Positions 24,874 through 37,445 of a stretch of 64,000 nt of DNA are shown piece by piece. Source of the stretch: Balanoglossus misakiensis. Lineage: Eukaryota; Hemichordata. The position numbers and the translations under genes were made by a program. The DNA lies in NCBI GenBank assembly GCA_040954595.2, contig CM082588.2:1612001-1676000 (forward strand), written 5' to 3'. Positions within the stretch are counted from its first letter, which is position 1. Each line of letters starts with the position of its first letter. Under the pieces are notes generated by a model. It ran no database searches. It was not told the origin of the DNA and saw nothing but the letters and a program-made list of their open reading frames with translations.

Positions 24874-27623
24874 ATGAAGAAAAAGAAGAAATCTCAAAAA
24901 AGCAGCAAATCCAGAAGACGCATTCGCATCACGCCAAACCGGACAAATATTAAGAGCTATGATGCCACACCAAAGAGATTTGTGTCCAAGATTGATCCAT
25001 TGAACTTAGAAGAGCAGAAACAGCGTTTTTTGAAATATGGTCTCGTCCCGCGGTTTGAGCTACGGGGATCGCCGGACAGAATACAAGACATGGTGACGGC
25101 TAAGAGGGGCCAGATCCGGTTCCAGTACCTGCAAGACGCCAGGAGGATCCTGGATCAGGTGTATGAGAAGTATGGAAATGGGGAGGAATTCCTGACAAAG
25201 TCATTCGGGAAGAGAATCTCTGCCAGTCAAGCAACGCCGACACTCAGTGAATATTTGAAGTTAAATCTGGTGGATGGGATGTTGTCTATTGGATGGACCA
25301 AAGACTTGTCTTGCAGGTAAACACAGATAATAGGCAGAGTAGATTGTGTTGAACCAAACATGTAAAGTTCATTTTCTAATTTTATCCATATGAGGCAAAT
25401 GTCACATATTATTTGTTGTATTGCAGTGGCAGGATGGCAATGACTGGTCCCAACACAAAACTGAACAAACCAGAAGCCAGGAGATTTTCACTGTGGTTGA
25501 AGGACTCCATTGACAACGCCTACCTGAGAGAGGGTGGAATCGCCTGTCTGGCAGACCATGAGATCGGCACACACTTTGTATCCTTTTATGGGAAAGAAAA
25601 TACCAGCAAACTCTTAAAAAAACATGGTCCCTCCCCCGAGGAATGAATTGTAGTTGAAAGGATTTTTGCGTATTAATTATCCCGCTTTGAATCTCCTACA
25701 CATATGATGTTGCCACCCTTGACTGCCACCTTCAGTTTCGTTCTTTGAATGACGGTCTACAGCCGTGGTACTCCAATCGCGACAGATTCGGCCTGAGACC
25801 AGTGAAATCACAGCAGTTGTTAGAAACAGAAGAAGGCCTGGCAACCGTCAACACGCACATTCAGGCCAAAGTACCATTGTTATTCATGCCAGCCTTAGTC
25901 TACTGTAAGTAAACCAATTCTTTTAAACTTTAGATATATAACCCACTGCCAATCGATCTTCCCTATGGTAAAGTTGGACCTCTACAGAGGGAAAAAGTGT
26001 GTGAAAGGGATAAATCTGTCAGCTGTCATGTTTTCTCAAAGTGTTTGAGCATCAAATCATTAGCAAAGGAATGAACATATGTACTGGCCACTTGATAAAC
26101 CCCACTTGAGGGATTTCCCTATGCTGGAGTATTTATTCTAGGCGGTGGTGCTTTAAATCGTTCAAAATACCTTCATTGTTGTGTGTTTAAAACCCTGTGG
26201 CTGTGCTCTGCTGTTAGGACAACAGTGAGTACTCGAGGGATATAGGCTCATTTTTTCACAATGGAAATTATTTACGCACAGCAAATACCTGAACTAGTTT
26301 AAATCCACTGCCTGGAAACCACTGAATTAAGTTTCAAGTACGTTGCACAGAACAAATGAATCCTTGACACATCAAATGTAAACACATTTTCATGGAGCCA
26401 CACCCCCCCCCCCATTCCAACACACAAACATACAATCATGATACAACTCTTCTAACTGGTATTTACTGAAGTTCTGTAACAGTGGTAAGGCATATATGAT
26501 TGGAGCTTTAATTACCTTTTATCAGGTTTGGGGAAAACTATTCTTTGTAGTATCGTTGGTTCGAATCAACAGGTGGTCTTGGATTATTACTATACATGCA
26601 ATGTATGATATATGATAATAAACAAATTTTGTTATTTTCAAACTTCTACAGACACATCCTGTAAAGCCACAGAGATGTCCTTTGAAGAACTGTATAACCA
26701 TTTACAGCATTATGTTCAGAATCCAGAGCAGAGATGGAAACATGTGATGAGGGTCAAACGGGGTCTGGAAAATCCTAATGACCTCGGGGGTTATGGAAAA
26801 GACCAGTGCTATTTTGCAGGTAGGAACAGTTAATGTCTTCTTGCATGCGAGAATGGTTCTTACAATAAAAAGCTGAATCTTTAGTTCTGAATATAGTTGA
26901 ATTATTTGTATAGAAATTATTAGTTTTTGCAGTACTTGTTTTTTTTTCCTCATCAGAAATTCATCCAGGGAGAAGTGTTCAGTTTTTATTCCCCTAACAT
27001 GATGCATTATTAAGCAATAGACAATTTCATTTCCTCTCCCAACAGGTGCAGTGGAAGTTCTGCGGAATATCGACAACATCGATTTCCAGTTGCTGTACGC
27101 TGGAAAGCTGTGCCTAGACGAGGTCAGCCGTGTCAAGAGAATTGCCAGGATGGAGTGTATTAAGCTTCCACACTTCCTGCAAAACATTGAGCAGTACAAG
27201 AAACGGTTGCGATACATAGCTCAGCTGAATGGCCTTATCCCCAAGGACGAGAGCCGACGCTCACCGAGGTCAAGATCGCGAAAGGGCCGCAAGACATCAA
27301 GTTCATCAATGTCTTCTCTGTCAACAATATCAGCAGCGACAAGCTCGTCCAGTCGTAACCTGGACAGCCCAGTCCCCACTAGAGCAGCGTCAGCGATGAT
27401 GACACCAACCCCACCATCCTCGCTACCGCCACTCAAGCCATCGCGGCCACCGAAACTCAGACGGTCACCACTGAGACGACTTCTGGAGAGAAGAGCACAG
27501 TCGCAGCAGAAAATGTCACAGAAAGAAAACAGTCATGGATCCTTGGAGGATGTCCACCTCTCCATGGATGCTTGTCTGCGAAGAAATGAAACCAAACGAC
27601 AGCCACCAATTGTTAGTGCCTGA
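24874..27623 (+). CDS. MATCAP: Microtubule-associated tyrosine carboxypeptidase (MATCAP, KIAA0895 family)
   Basis: Exons are 24797(coding from 24874)-25316, 25427-25577, 25736-25904, 26652-26819 and 27046-27623, giving about 502 residues. Family members (MATCAP1/KIAA0895L and MATCAP2/KIAA0895) are zinc peptidases that remove the C-terminal tyrosine of alpha-tubulin. The key evidence is the metal-binding HExxxH motif, seen here as CLADHEIGTHF, split just after by an intron. Other family blocks are RFVSKIDPLNLEEQKQRFL, PTLSEYL, LQPWYSNRDRFGLRP, EEGLATVN, FEELYNHLQHYV, GKDQCYFAGAVEVLRN and YAGKLCLDEVSRVKRI. The C-terminal 130 residues are basic and Ser/Pro-rich, likely disordered. The start is the first in-frame ATG. 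The frame is open further upstream through the leader exon, without an ATG. The paralog group (1 or 2) is not decided. Confidence 0.9.
25955..26015 (-). repeat. Intronic palindromic repeat element, copy B (MATCAP intron)
   Basis: Contains CCCTATGGTAAAGTTGGACC and TCTACAGAGGGAAAAAGTGT followed by GTGAAAGGGATAA. This is the reverse complement of the TTAACCCTTTCAC...AGAGGTCCAACC...CCATAGGG pattern. Confidence 0.6.
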
Positions 27624-30419
27624 AATGTTTTAGTGTGTGAAATGTGTGCTTGTAATGTACAAGTTATAAGCCTCTTTTGAGTTTGAAATTTACATTATGT
27701 CCAGTATTATAATGGCAGAGGTTTCATTCCTGTGTGCTATTAAGTGTTGTGTGTGTTCTAAATCGCCTTGTGAACATGTATCTTGTAATCGAGTATTCAG
27801 CCACCGTTTTGTGCATTTTTGCTCCAATTTGACAAAACCTGGCTAGCTACTAAGCTATGTATTTTGGTACAAATGGCTTTATTGTGTTTAAGTGTTCAAT
27901 GTATGTTAATGTTAAAAAGTGTATTTGTCATCCAGTTTTTATAGACATTGATCATGAACATTTTGGCAGTGATAGCAACCTGTGTGTACATCGAGTCCTT
28001 AATTGGTCCTGCCTAAAACCACAACACCTTCTACAGCTATCGTGTGCTAGTACTTCCTTGCATAGACCCTAGACTCCAGGGTCTATGTTCCTTGTCAAGA
28101 TGATCTTATTCTTTAGTTATCTCAGATCATGTGAGTCATGTGTACATAAAATTAAATTATGTGTACATCAGCAGTTAGGAAAAAACATGTTAATCATGGA
28201 GAGTTGTTGGTGATGTTCTGAATGAAGAGACTTTAGAAAATTCGGAAAAGTACTCCGGCTAAGTCACGGGTATTTTGAGTACTTTGTTAAAAAGGACAGG
28301 CAGTCCATTTATTGTCATCAGTAATACCCCACTATGTGGTGTTTTGTGTGTTTGTTTGTTTAAATGATATAATTCTTTGAAATCTGTATGAGGTGAGTAT
28401 CATTACTATGACTTATAGCTGTGTGTGTGCAGTGACAATCCAACCAAATATTTTACTGAAAAAATTTAAAACGTAGACGAGTAATCTCCTTACTTTTTAC
28501 TGCTTGAAAACTCCATTTACCTATTCTTGCATTTACATCCTTGATAACTTATTTATGTCCATGCTTTAAAATCCGTATTTATTAATAACATTTGTACAGA
28601 TGTAAATTTCATAGCTGTAAATCTGAATTATTCTTTAGAAAAAAATATAATTTATATATCAAATTGTACAGAGATAGTATTATGGAATATAATTTAACTT
28701 GATATGAATTTGTTAGATTTTTTTGGCTTGAACATACCACTTTCATGACCCATTTTTTCACTAAATGTTGTGGTGATTATCCTCCAAGCTGATCTGGTGA
28801 GTACTAGTTTTTAGATTTTTCTGAATTTTTTTCTTCAACATTTTATGGAGTACATTCCAAGTGGCATTTCAAGGTGTTGATTTCCCAGAGTTCATCAACA
28901 GACACCTGCTTGCATGCAGTTTCTGTTTATCAAGGAAGTTGTCTTGAGTGTTCGTTCTTTTTAATTTCCTGTTCCAAGATTTTCCATCATTAAAAAATAA
29001 GGTCGTTCAACCAGCTCTGTACTGGTCAAATGAAGGTCATATGCCCTCATTTTACTGGGATCGCAATTTCGTTGTATGTATGAACAGCAAGCTCTGAACT
29101 AGTTCATCTCATAGTTGACCTTCACAGGTGTTCCAATTCAGTTTCTTAACGCACATTTTGTTGAAAGTATTATTTCATAACTGAACTAGACAATGTGAGA
29201 TATTTGTCTGTATTTTTTATATCAATGGTATTTGTTTGTTTGTTTGTTTGACCAGTTGGAGTACAAAGCAAAATGTCTTACCCATATTTTATGGCTAAAA
29301 AAAACAACTGAAATGACTTGAGTGGGCATGAACTGTCTGTCAGTTTGGACACACAGCCCTGTTAATAGTGCCATAACAATTTATTTTGACCTGCTCACCC
29401 AATATAGTGTAATATTTATATTTCTGAAAAAACATTTGGTTTCTCTTTTGGAGTATTGGCCAATTTACGCATTATTACATGTTTACTTACACTTGTTACC
29501 ATCGTTACAGCCCCCCCCCCCCCAAGTCCTTTGTTGTCATGGTTGTGTAGGGATTGTTTCCTAGTGACATACAGTTGACAATTAGGACTTGCAGGTGTTG
29601 TCAAAAATAATTCGATATATTACAATATCTGCCTTTGTCCTGAACACTTAATTGTTGTTTGGCGACAAAATGTAATTGTGTTTAATATACAGTATCCCCA
29701 TTGTCCATGAACCATGTCCTGAATTGAGTGTCATGCACACTTCAATTATTATGAGTAATCACGCACAGCACTCTACTTTTGTGGAACTGTGTCAACATGT
29801 ATCACTCCCAGGGGGTAGGGGTGCTGTTTTGATCACCATGCTGAATTCAGGAATTATGGTTTTTTAGTTACCACTATGGCCGTTTACCCAGAGCTGATTT
29901 TTTGTGTGGAAATGTGCCAAAGAAGTATTCATTTTTTCCCCATAGTAAATATTTAAGTAATTTCACCATGTTTTTTTACTCTTGATCCAACATTGGATTT
30001 TCATTTCAAGTTTGTATGCGACAATAAACTGTTTCTCGCCATGGCAAGTCATGTGTTTCCATATGTAGATTTTTTGAACTGGGACCATTTTCAAACTTGT
30101 AAAGGTGGAAGAATAGACACAAGCAAAAGATTGTGTGTGACTAAACAGTCCTGATTTTTATTACAAAAACTCATTTTTGATTTTTACTTCTCAGAGCAGT
30201 CTTTATACATGATACACTCCATGAAAGTTGGCATTCAAATCAGCGTTGCTAAAGAAATCTCAGCGGTGAGCATCAGTCAAATCATACATTGACCTGTCAA
30301 AAGCATTTAACAGGGCTCATAAAAAAATTGCAGCCACTGTGCATTATTTGTTTGACAGGCGTCTAGTTTGCAATACTTTGTCCATGTAAATCAACAAAAG
30401 CGTAGCTCAGTTAAAATTA
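27624..30419. other. Convergent 3' regions of MATCAP and COQ3
   Basis: No gene is supported. AATAAA at 30023-30028 (+) would give MATCAP a 3' UTR of about 2.4 kb. TTTATT at 30157-30162 is the likely minus-strand COQ3 poly(A) signal. A (TTTG)5 run lies near 29231 and a poly-C run near 29513. Confidence 0.55.
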
Positions 30420-31848
30420 TCACGTCTGAATGTTTTCATCTGATTTTGCTTGTGTTGCCTCTGTGTGATCTTCAGTTTTAAGTGATGGGTGATCAGCCTT
30501 CACAGCATGCATTGCATAGGTGCAGCTTGTACTGGGAATCCAAGACCATTTCTTGCTCACTGGATTGTAGATGCTGCCGTGTACCAATCGAACGACGAAA
30601 CCGTCTGAAAGGGAGAAAGAGACCATCAACAGTGCCATCAGTGTCTGGTAGGCACAGCACATATTTGAATGGAATATTGTCACTCCACAAGTGACTGTGA
30701 ATGATGGTATCCAAGTTTAGCGAGGACACTCTTTGAATGAAGACTTGCCCACTACATGGCTACAAGGTCAAGGACAACAGACTTACTCTTCTCCATGAGG
30801 TGCTGAAGTTCCTTCAGGCTGACCAGCTTGTCCCATTCATGAGATCCCTTGGGCACGACGTTGAGAGACTCTGCTGCCACTACTGCTACTGCATAGGCCA
30901 GTGCTGTTTTGTTTATGCTTGTCACGAACAAGGATCCACCTGGCTGGAAAGGAAAACATTAACAATTATTATAAAGACATCTGTCTTTCTGTCTCTTCCT
31001 ATAGCCATCTCTCATCTAATCTCTGCTGTTCTCTTCTATGTACCCACCTTGACAAGATCACAGCAGGTTCCCAAGAACGCACCCAAGTCAGTCACATGCT
31101 CCAAAACCTCTGACGCTACAACAGCGTCAAACTGTTCTTTCTTGGCAGCAGTCACTTCTTCGATCGACCCGCAGATGTACTTGACATTTTCACTGACCAG
31201 TGGATCGTGCAGTGAGTGCAGCTCAGCCATATCGAGCAATTCCTCAGCCAGGTCAACACCAGTAACACTGGCACCCAACCTGGCTAGGGGCTACAAAGAT
31301 ACAACACACAAATCCAGGTTAATTATAATTGGCGACATGATGCTATCTTGCTGGAAGTGAAACTTAAAATATCTCTCAAATTATAGATTGTTTGCCCATG
31401 TTAAGGACCTGTTAACAATTCTAGGGTGATTCAAAATCAGATAGCTATCAAGTTTTGATTGCTTTCATTTTGCTCTATGATTGGCAGTGCCAGATACTTG
31501 ATGTCAAAACAATACCACACCTCACTCAAGATGCCACCTCCACAACCAACATCCAGAATTTCAAATCCTTTCAACGGCTGTGGACCTGTAGAAACGACTC
31601 CCCTCTCCTGTAGTAAACCATCTCTGATCAAAGGAACTCTCAGCTTGTTCAAAGTGTGCAGAGCTTCAAGATCACCAGTTTCATTCCACCACTCCCCGGC
31701 AAGTCTTCGGAATTTGTTCACCTCATCCATGGCCATGTGGTCATGTTTTGTTTCATTTTTAGTTGTCGATGAGTCTTCTGATATGATGTACACTGTCCTA
31801 TAGGAATGAAAAATAATACAGGATCATCATCATCATCATCATCATCAA

Positions 31849-31924
<76 letters not shown>

Positions 31925-32223
31925 ATCATCATCATCATCATCATCACCATCACCATCACCATCACCATCACCATCACCATCACCATCATCATCATAGCGG
32001 TTACCATGCATGTTCTGTGTTTAGTATTTTGTTGTGAAGTAGAGGTCAAAAACTCAAAGATTACAAAACTGTGCTTGTGAAATACCATAACGTACCTTGC
32101 TGGCAATATTGTGATTGGTGAAATCTTGTCACCATGTATGAGACTAGACGATCTAAATGAGCAGGGGACCCATTTCCGCCTAGCAACGCCTTGACACGCA
32201 CGGCATAGTATTCTTAGAGACAT
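30420..32223 (-). CDS. COQ3: Ubiquinone biosynthesis O-methyltransferase, mitochondrial
   Basis: Five exons in transcript order: 32223-32096, 31797-31521, 31290-31048, 30943-30787 and 30604-30420. They give 329 residues; human COQ3 has 369. COQ3 carries out both O-methylations of coenzyme Q synthesis on the matrix side of the inner mitochondrial membrane. The N-terminus (MSLRILCRACQGVARRKW) is basic and lacks acids, as expected of a mitochondrial targeting peptide. The SAM-binding motif is ILDVGCGGGILSE, with the class I fold continuing as LGASVTGVDLAEELL, FDAVVASEVLEHV and PGGSLFVTSINKT. LRVPLIRDGL and the C-terminal VHGSIYNPVSKKWSW are family marks. Intron 1 carries a long CAT microsatellite. 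It is head to head with PNISR. Confidence 0.96.
31822..31995. repeat. Long (CAT/ATC)n microsatellite passing into (CATCAC)n, COQ3 intron 1
   Basis: About 175 bp of nearly pure ATC/CAT triplets, interrupted near 31848 and 31924, turns into CATCAC hexamers from about 31945. In other frames it reads as poly-His, poly-Ser, poly-Asp or poly-Met, none of which is a real protein. Confidence 0.97.
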
Positions 32224-33070
32224 TGCTAAGTCAGAATTGCAGTATGATGAAACCGATCGTGTAATTACAGTCGGTAAATCCAACGATCACCTCACTGCAC
32301 AGATCGCATTGCACGCAGGCAGTGTGTACATGTGTAGTATATTTAGGTCAAAGGTTATAAACATTCGTGTATAGTCGGAAGTGTTCGGGATATTTCGTGT
32401 CAAAATTGGGGCAAGATGGCGGTGACATTTGGCAAGGTGACTCTTGTCTGAAAATGCGTTAATATTTGCCAAAGCCCGAAGACATATCGACGGTCTTGTT
32501 TCTAAAAACGAAGATAACATAATAGAGCACCGATAGGTTGGTGCTGGTCAAATTTTGACCTCATCGTAAAGGTAAAATTTATAGCTGATTGCTTGAGGTA
32601 AGTTATGTCTCCTAAATTACCATAGCTAAAACCATGCAACGTTGTAATGTGATCGTGAAGCCACAAATAAATAGCATTTTACGGCGTTTCAGTTTTACAA
32701 CTAGTCGTTTTAAACTTCAGTGCTTTCTTAGCGAAAAGTGTGATCACATGTTAATATAGACGGTCTGTGTGTGTGTGGTATATTTACTGTGTTATTGAAG
32801 GTTTGCTGCCAGAAATTGACACTAGTGTCAGAAATGTACATGTACAACCACAGGCTCTGGAATACTGGAAATCAGGCCCCAGTTAGTCGTATTCCAGAGC
32901 CTGTGTGTACAACCACTGATCCGAATTATTGCTTAAATTAGTTAAATGTCAGGTTAGTTATTAATCCACAAGCTTTCACTTCAGATTGTTCAAAATATTG
33001 CGTTAAGCTCTTCCCAGTCTTCATCTTAATTACATTCTTTTTTCTTTCTTTCTTTCCAGAGTTAAGCATC
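32224..33070. promoter_or_regulatory. Divergent COQ3/PNISR promoter, PNISR 5' UTR exon and first intron
   Basis: CAAGATGGCGGTGAC near 32412 is YY1-like and lies about 190 bp from the COQ3 start. A strong donor, CTTGAG|GTAAGT, ends a probable non-coding PNISR exon at 32597. The matching acceptor TTTCTTTCCAG precedes 33060, eleven bases before the PNISR start codon. Confidence 0.65.
32841..32916. repeat. Small fold-back element: 17-bp perfect inverted repeat with flanking 11-bp direct repeats
   Basis: CACAGGCTCTGGAATAC (32849-32865) pairs exactly with GTATTCCAGAGCCTGTG (32889-32905) across a 23-base loop. TGTACAACCAC occurs on both sides (32841-32851 and 32906-32916), like a target-site duplication. 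It lies in the first intron of PNISR. Confidence 0.75.
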
Positions 33071-36000
33071 ATGTGGCAGAATAACCAGTGGCAGGGACAG
33101 CAATGGGGTATGGGAATGCAACCAGGCGGCGAAGGTGGGTTTTTGATTTCTGGATGTGCATGGCTTAATTGTCTCAAATTGCACAAATCATGAAATCGCA
33201 GCAACGATGCAGAGGTCTGAGCTGTTCAAGTGTAAAATGCTTAAAGGTCTATACATACATGTACTTTATATAATCTCTTATAGTTGACTGGGCAGCATTG
33301 GCACAACAATGGATTATGGCCAAAGAAGCTCACGAGAAAGGAGTGGGTGGACCACCACCAATGGGAGAAGGGGCCCCACCAGAAGGGCACCCACCACCAC
33401 CAAACGGTGCAGAGAATCAGTTCGCTCCACAGGCAAATGACGTGTCGTTTTGGGCGGCATCGTGGCAGGCGCCCGTAAGCGGTTGGGCAGCAGCAGCTCC
33501 AGAGGCAAAGCCAGACACGGCACAACCACAGACGTTTGACTACGGGCATGGAATACAGGTGATCAATCACAACCATGGCCAACAGCAGCAGCAGCAGCAG
33601 CCTGTGGTTCCTCCACAGATTCCCATACAGAGTTTTGATTACAATCATGGAGCGGTGGACGATGGGAACCAGTACAATTACCATCAGGTTAGTTGCTTTT
33701 TGATATGCATTTCATTCTGTGAAGGTTGATTTGGTTGGTGTTTTAAAACGTGGTCCGCTGTATACCTGTTTGTCTGTGGTATCTGCATCACTGTTGTTGA
33801 GGAAATCGGGTACATAAAATGAGATGGTAATATTGATGGTTTCTTCTACAGTATGGACATGGTGATTACAATGTACAGTGGAGTGGCGATGACAGCAGGG
33901 GCAGTGGTGGAGACAGTGCACCCAGAGAATACAGCAGGGAAAGGAGACATAGATCACCACTGCCACCACCCCCAGAAGCAGAACCAGCACCTGTTTTAGG
34001 TAAATCCACTGTCTGTTGTATTTGCCAGTGATTTTGTTACAGTTCTGCGGTGCTGACTGAACTACAAATCAAATTTCTTTCTTATCCTTCCCTAGACACA
34101 GCAAAAAGGAAACTCCTTCCAGCCTGGATTCGTGAGGGACTTGAAAAGATGGAGAAGGAGAAACAGAAAAGGGTGGAGAAAGACCAGCAAGAGAAGGAAA
34201 GGAAGGAAAGATTAGAAGCTCGGAAGAAAGAAGAGGAGGAGATGATTAACAAGGCAAGGATATCCCAAGGTTTACCACCAAAATCTAAATATGTAAGTAA
34301 TTCAAATAATCTATTGATTGTGTGATATCCTCTGAATGATAGAAGCCAGACTCATCACCAGTTGTTTCATCTTTTCTCACCTTATTCTTCTTCAGGATTC
34401 AGATGATGGTGAAGATGATGATGATGATGATGATGATAAAGAACACGATCATAAGAAGGACGACGCCCATAGTGATAGTGAGCATAGCGACAGAGACAGT
34501 GATGGAGAAAACAATTTGAAAAAGTCTCTTTCGGAGTCTGTGTCGCCAAGGCTACGCAAGAGTAGATTTGAACGGTCACCTTCTCCCGATGAAGAACCAA
34601 AAAGCGAACTTGAAAAACAACAAGAACTTGTAAGTTTTGCCGGGCAGACTAATGACCATATCTTGCAAATTTAGTACATTATATACGTTGAAAAAAAATG
34701 TTTTTGTTATTGCATGAATTTTTGGCTCGTTAAATATTCGAAATAAGACCAAGCTTACTCACTGTGGCATTGACATTTTGTTTCAAGATGATGAAAACCC
34801 GTCGCATGCTTACTGAAATATTACTAGAAGTTACGAATGAAGAGGTTGAAGCTGTTGCTGAAGAAGTCTACAAAAAAGCTCTCGAAAGAGGTTAGTTTTA
34901 TACTGGGTGGAAAATCAGTGGTCATAGTAAAAAATAGGAAGCATGATTCCTGCGTTTGATTACATGAAGATGAAAAACCTTTTCAGATCATCTGTATCAA
35001 ATAAATCAGAAATATGTTGGTGATATTGAAACTGATGTTCTTAGAGCAAAGTTAGAAAGAGACTGGTAGACAACAGAGAAATAGAGTCTGTGACTAAGTG
35101 TATGAATACATTTGCTTTAAATACTAACAAGGCTTATTTCATCAGGAAGCTACAGCTGTCAGATTGTCTATGGAATTCGGAAGACGGCCAATCTCCTAGT
35201 TGTAACATTTCCCTGGGCTCCCAATGTGCACATGCCCACACTTCTTGTCTATGTCACAAGTTATTTACCTTTCATTCCTGTTGTGGTATTACAATGCATT
35301 AGCACCTGCAAAGCAGCTTGCCCAGTCGAGAGCACTGGCTTCTATCACGGGACTGGGTAAGTACTCCGTCTGACTTGTGTAGGGCATTTTGTATGTGTGT
35401 GAACGGTCAAAACTGGACGGCCCTCCCACCGAAGCACAGCCAGGATCTGATTTCATATTTGGGAAACCATGGGAAATAGACACACAACAAGCAGGCAAAG
35501 GTTGCTTGTCCAGGCTTTTAAAGATATTTTTCCAAGTAGCAATTCTTGTCAGTACTTAGTGCCTGTGATTATCAGTGAAGCTAGTCAAGTTAAGACGAGT
35601 TAGTGTAGTTGGTAAACAGAGAATTTATGGACAGAGTCACTGGGCATAATATGACAGCTTAGTTTTGTATATAATATTGTAAGGGATGTTTTGAAAAGAG
35701 AATATTTGTTTTTTATCAACAGGTGTAGCTGATTATGGATCTGCAAGTGAAGGGGAAGATGCTGAAGATGATTCAGATAGTGATGAGGAATTACAGGAAA
35801 GGATCAGACAAAAACAATTAGCGTTTCAAAAGAAACAAGAAAGTCTTCAAGGTAGTTTCATTTACTTAAACACCCCCACCCGCCACTAAGATTTGGTTTA
35901 GTCCTGTTGTTTGCAGTGGCGTTGGTCGACCCACATGCCAGGGAGCGGGGGTGTTAACCCTGTGAACCTGTCTCCTATGAAAACTGCTGTCAAAGGTCTC

Positions 36001-37445
36001 CGAAGGTCTGACTTAAAATCCTGTTTCTTTCAGAGTCGAGTGATGATGATGAAGAGGAGGAGGAGGAACGAGAAGCTCCCGTGGACAAGAACATAAAATT
36101 GGAATCTGCATCTCCAGAAAAGAAACTGTTGTCTCCCACTAAAGAGCAAAGGTCTTTCTTAAATTTGCCTGAGAACTATGATAAGAATAGCATACCTTTC
36201 CTGGAGAGTTCTCTTAAAAGTCCTGATGATAGAGGGAAATCTGCACGTAAGAGTAGACATGATGAGAAAGGGAAGGGTGGGTATGATTCAGAAAGTAGTA
36301 AGAGTGGGTCATCATCGACACGTTCAAGGAGTTATAGTCGGTCACGGAGCAGAAGTCGGGGGAGGGATAGGTCTTTGAGTAAGGATAGGGGGAAGTCTAG
36401 GAAAAGTGGTAGGGCCAGGTCACATGAGCGTGGTTACGAGAAACAGAGTAAAAGGAAAAGAAGCAGAAGTCGAGATAGGTATGATAAGAAAGATAGACAT
36501 GGTGACAGGAGTCGAGAGAAGGATAGACGTCGTGACCGCAGTCGGGAAAGAAGTCGACGTGGTGAGAGGGGTCGGGAGAGAGATCGCTACGGTAGAGGTA
36601 GGGAGAGAGACAGCAGTGAAAGTAGTGAGAGTTCAGACTCGCAGTCGAGATCAAAGAAACGTCGACACAGCAGTAGGTATTCACGCTCAAAGAGCAGGTC
36701 ACCTAGGAGAGACTCGTATAAATCATCGCGGCGTGGTCGCAGCAGGTCACGTTCGCCGAGTTCCAAGAAAAAGAAAAAGAGTAAAAGAGATAAGCGTCGC
36801 AGCCCCAGCAGCTCAGATTCCGGTAGTAGGTCTTCCTCCCAGGAAAAGACTCCCAAGGGAAGTCGATCCCAAGACAGAGACTCGGATAGTTCCTCCTCCA
36901 AAGCCAGACGTGAGAAGTCCAAGAAAAGCCGGAAAAGGAGTCGGTCAAGGTCACCGAAATATTCAAGACGTTCAAGCAGGAAGTCTGATTATTATTCACG
37001 CGAGAGTTCGTTGGACCGATCGCACGGCAGCAGGTCTGGTAAGAAGTCGAGTCGCAAACGCAAGTCTAGATCCCGATCAAGGTGGCTATTTTCTTTATTG
37101 TTTTCTTTCAATGACTCTTTGCTTTCTTTCAGCAGATTCTACAAGTGTTGGATGAAAAAAATCTTAAATATTTTGTGTTGACAATGATGGCAGTGGTGAT
37201 GATGTATCAAATTTTGGAGAAAATCGAATGATGATAAGTCGACGTGTGTGTGTTGCGCATAATGTTGGGCAAGATGAAGGGTTAAATACAAGTACATGGC
37301 CCTGTTCACCATTATCACTGTTGTTAGCCTTGGCTTTATTCAGAGTGTTTATGTTGTTTTATGTAGAAATCGTACGCTTGTTTTCTATGGAATCGTACAC
37401 TTGCCTTGCAGGTCGGTGACACCAAGAGACTTCCGAGAATACTAG
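33071..37445 (+). CDS. PNISR: PNN-interacting serine/arginine-rich protein (PNISR)
   Basis: Ten coding exons: 33071-33134, 33284-33687, 33852-33999, 34096-34292, 34396-34629, 34788-34890, 35303-35356, 35723-35851, 36034-37081 and 37412-37445. They give about 804 residues; human PNISR has 805. It is an SR-rich nuclear speckle protein linked to pre-mRNA splicing and the PNN complex. The start MWQNNQWQGQQWGMGM and VDWAALAQQWIMAKEA match the family. The best conserved block is KRKLLPAWIREGLEKMEKEK. MLTEILLEVTNEE, APAKQLAQSRALASITGLG and DSDEELQERIRQKQ follow in the human order. A poly-Asp run lies in exon 5 of this list. The last large exon encodes a long RS/KR-rich tail. The final exon (ending FREY) is placed by splice consensus only and is less certain. 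Confidence 0.93.

Noticed and set aside
26555-26575. GGTTCGAATCA as a tRNA B box (and GTTCGAAT in the 44304-44807 element)
   Set aside because: No A box, anticodon stem or acceptor stem could be found around them.
31806-31997. Poly-His/poly-Ser (and minus-strand poly-Asp/Met) open frame
   Set aside because: It is a translation of the CAT microsatellite inside COQ3 intron 1.
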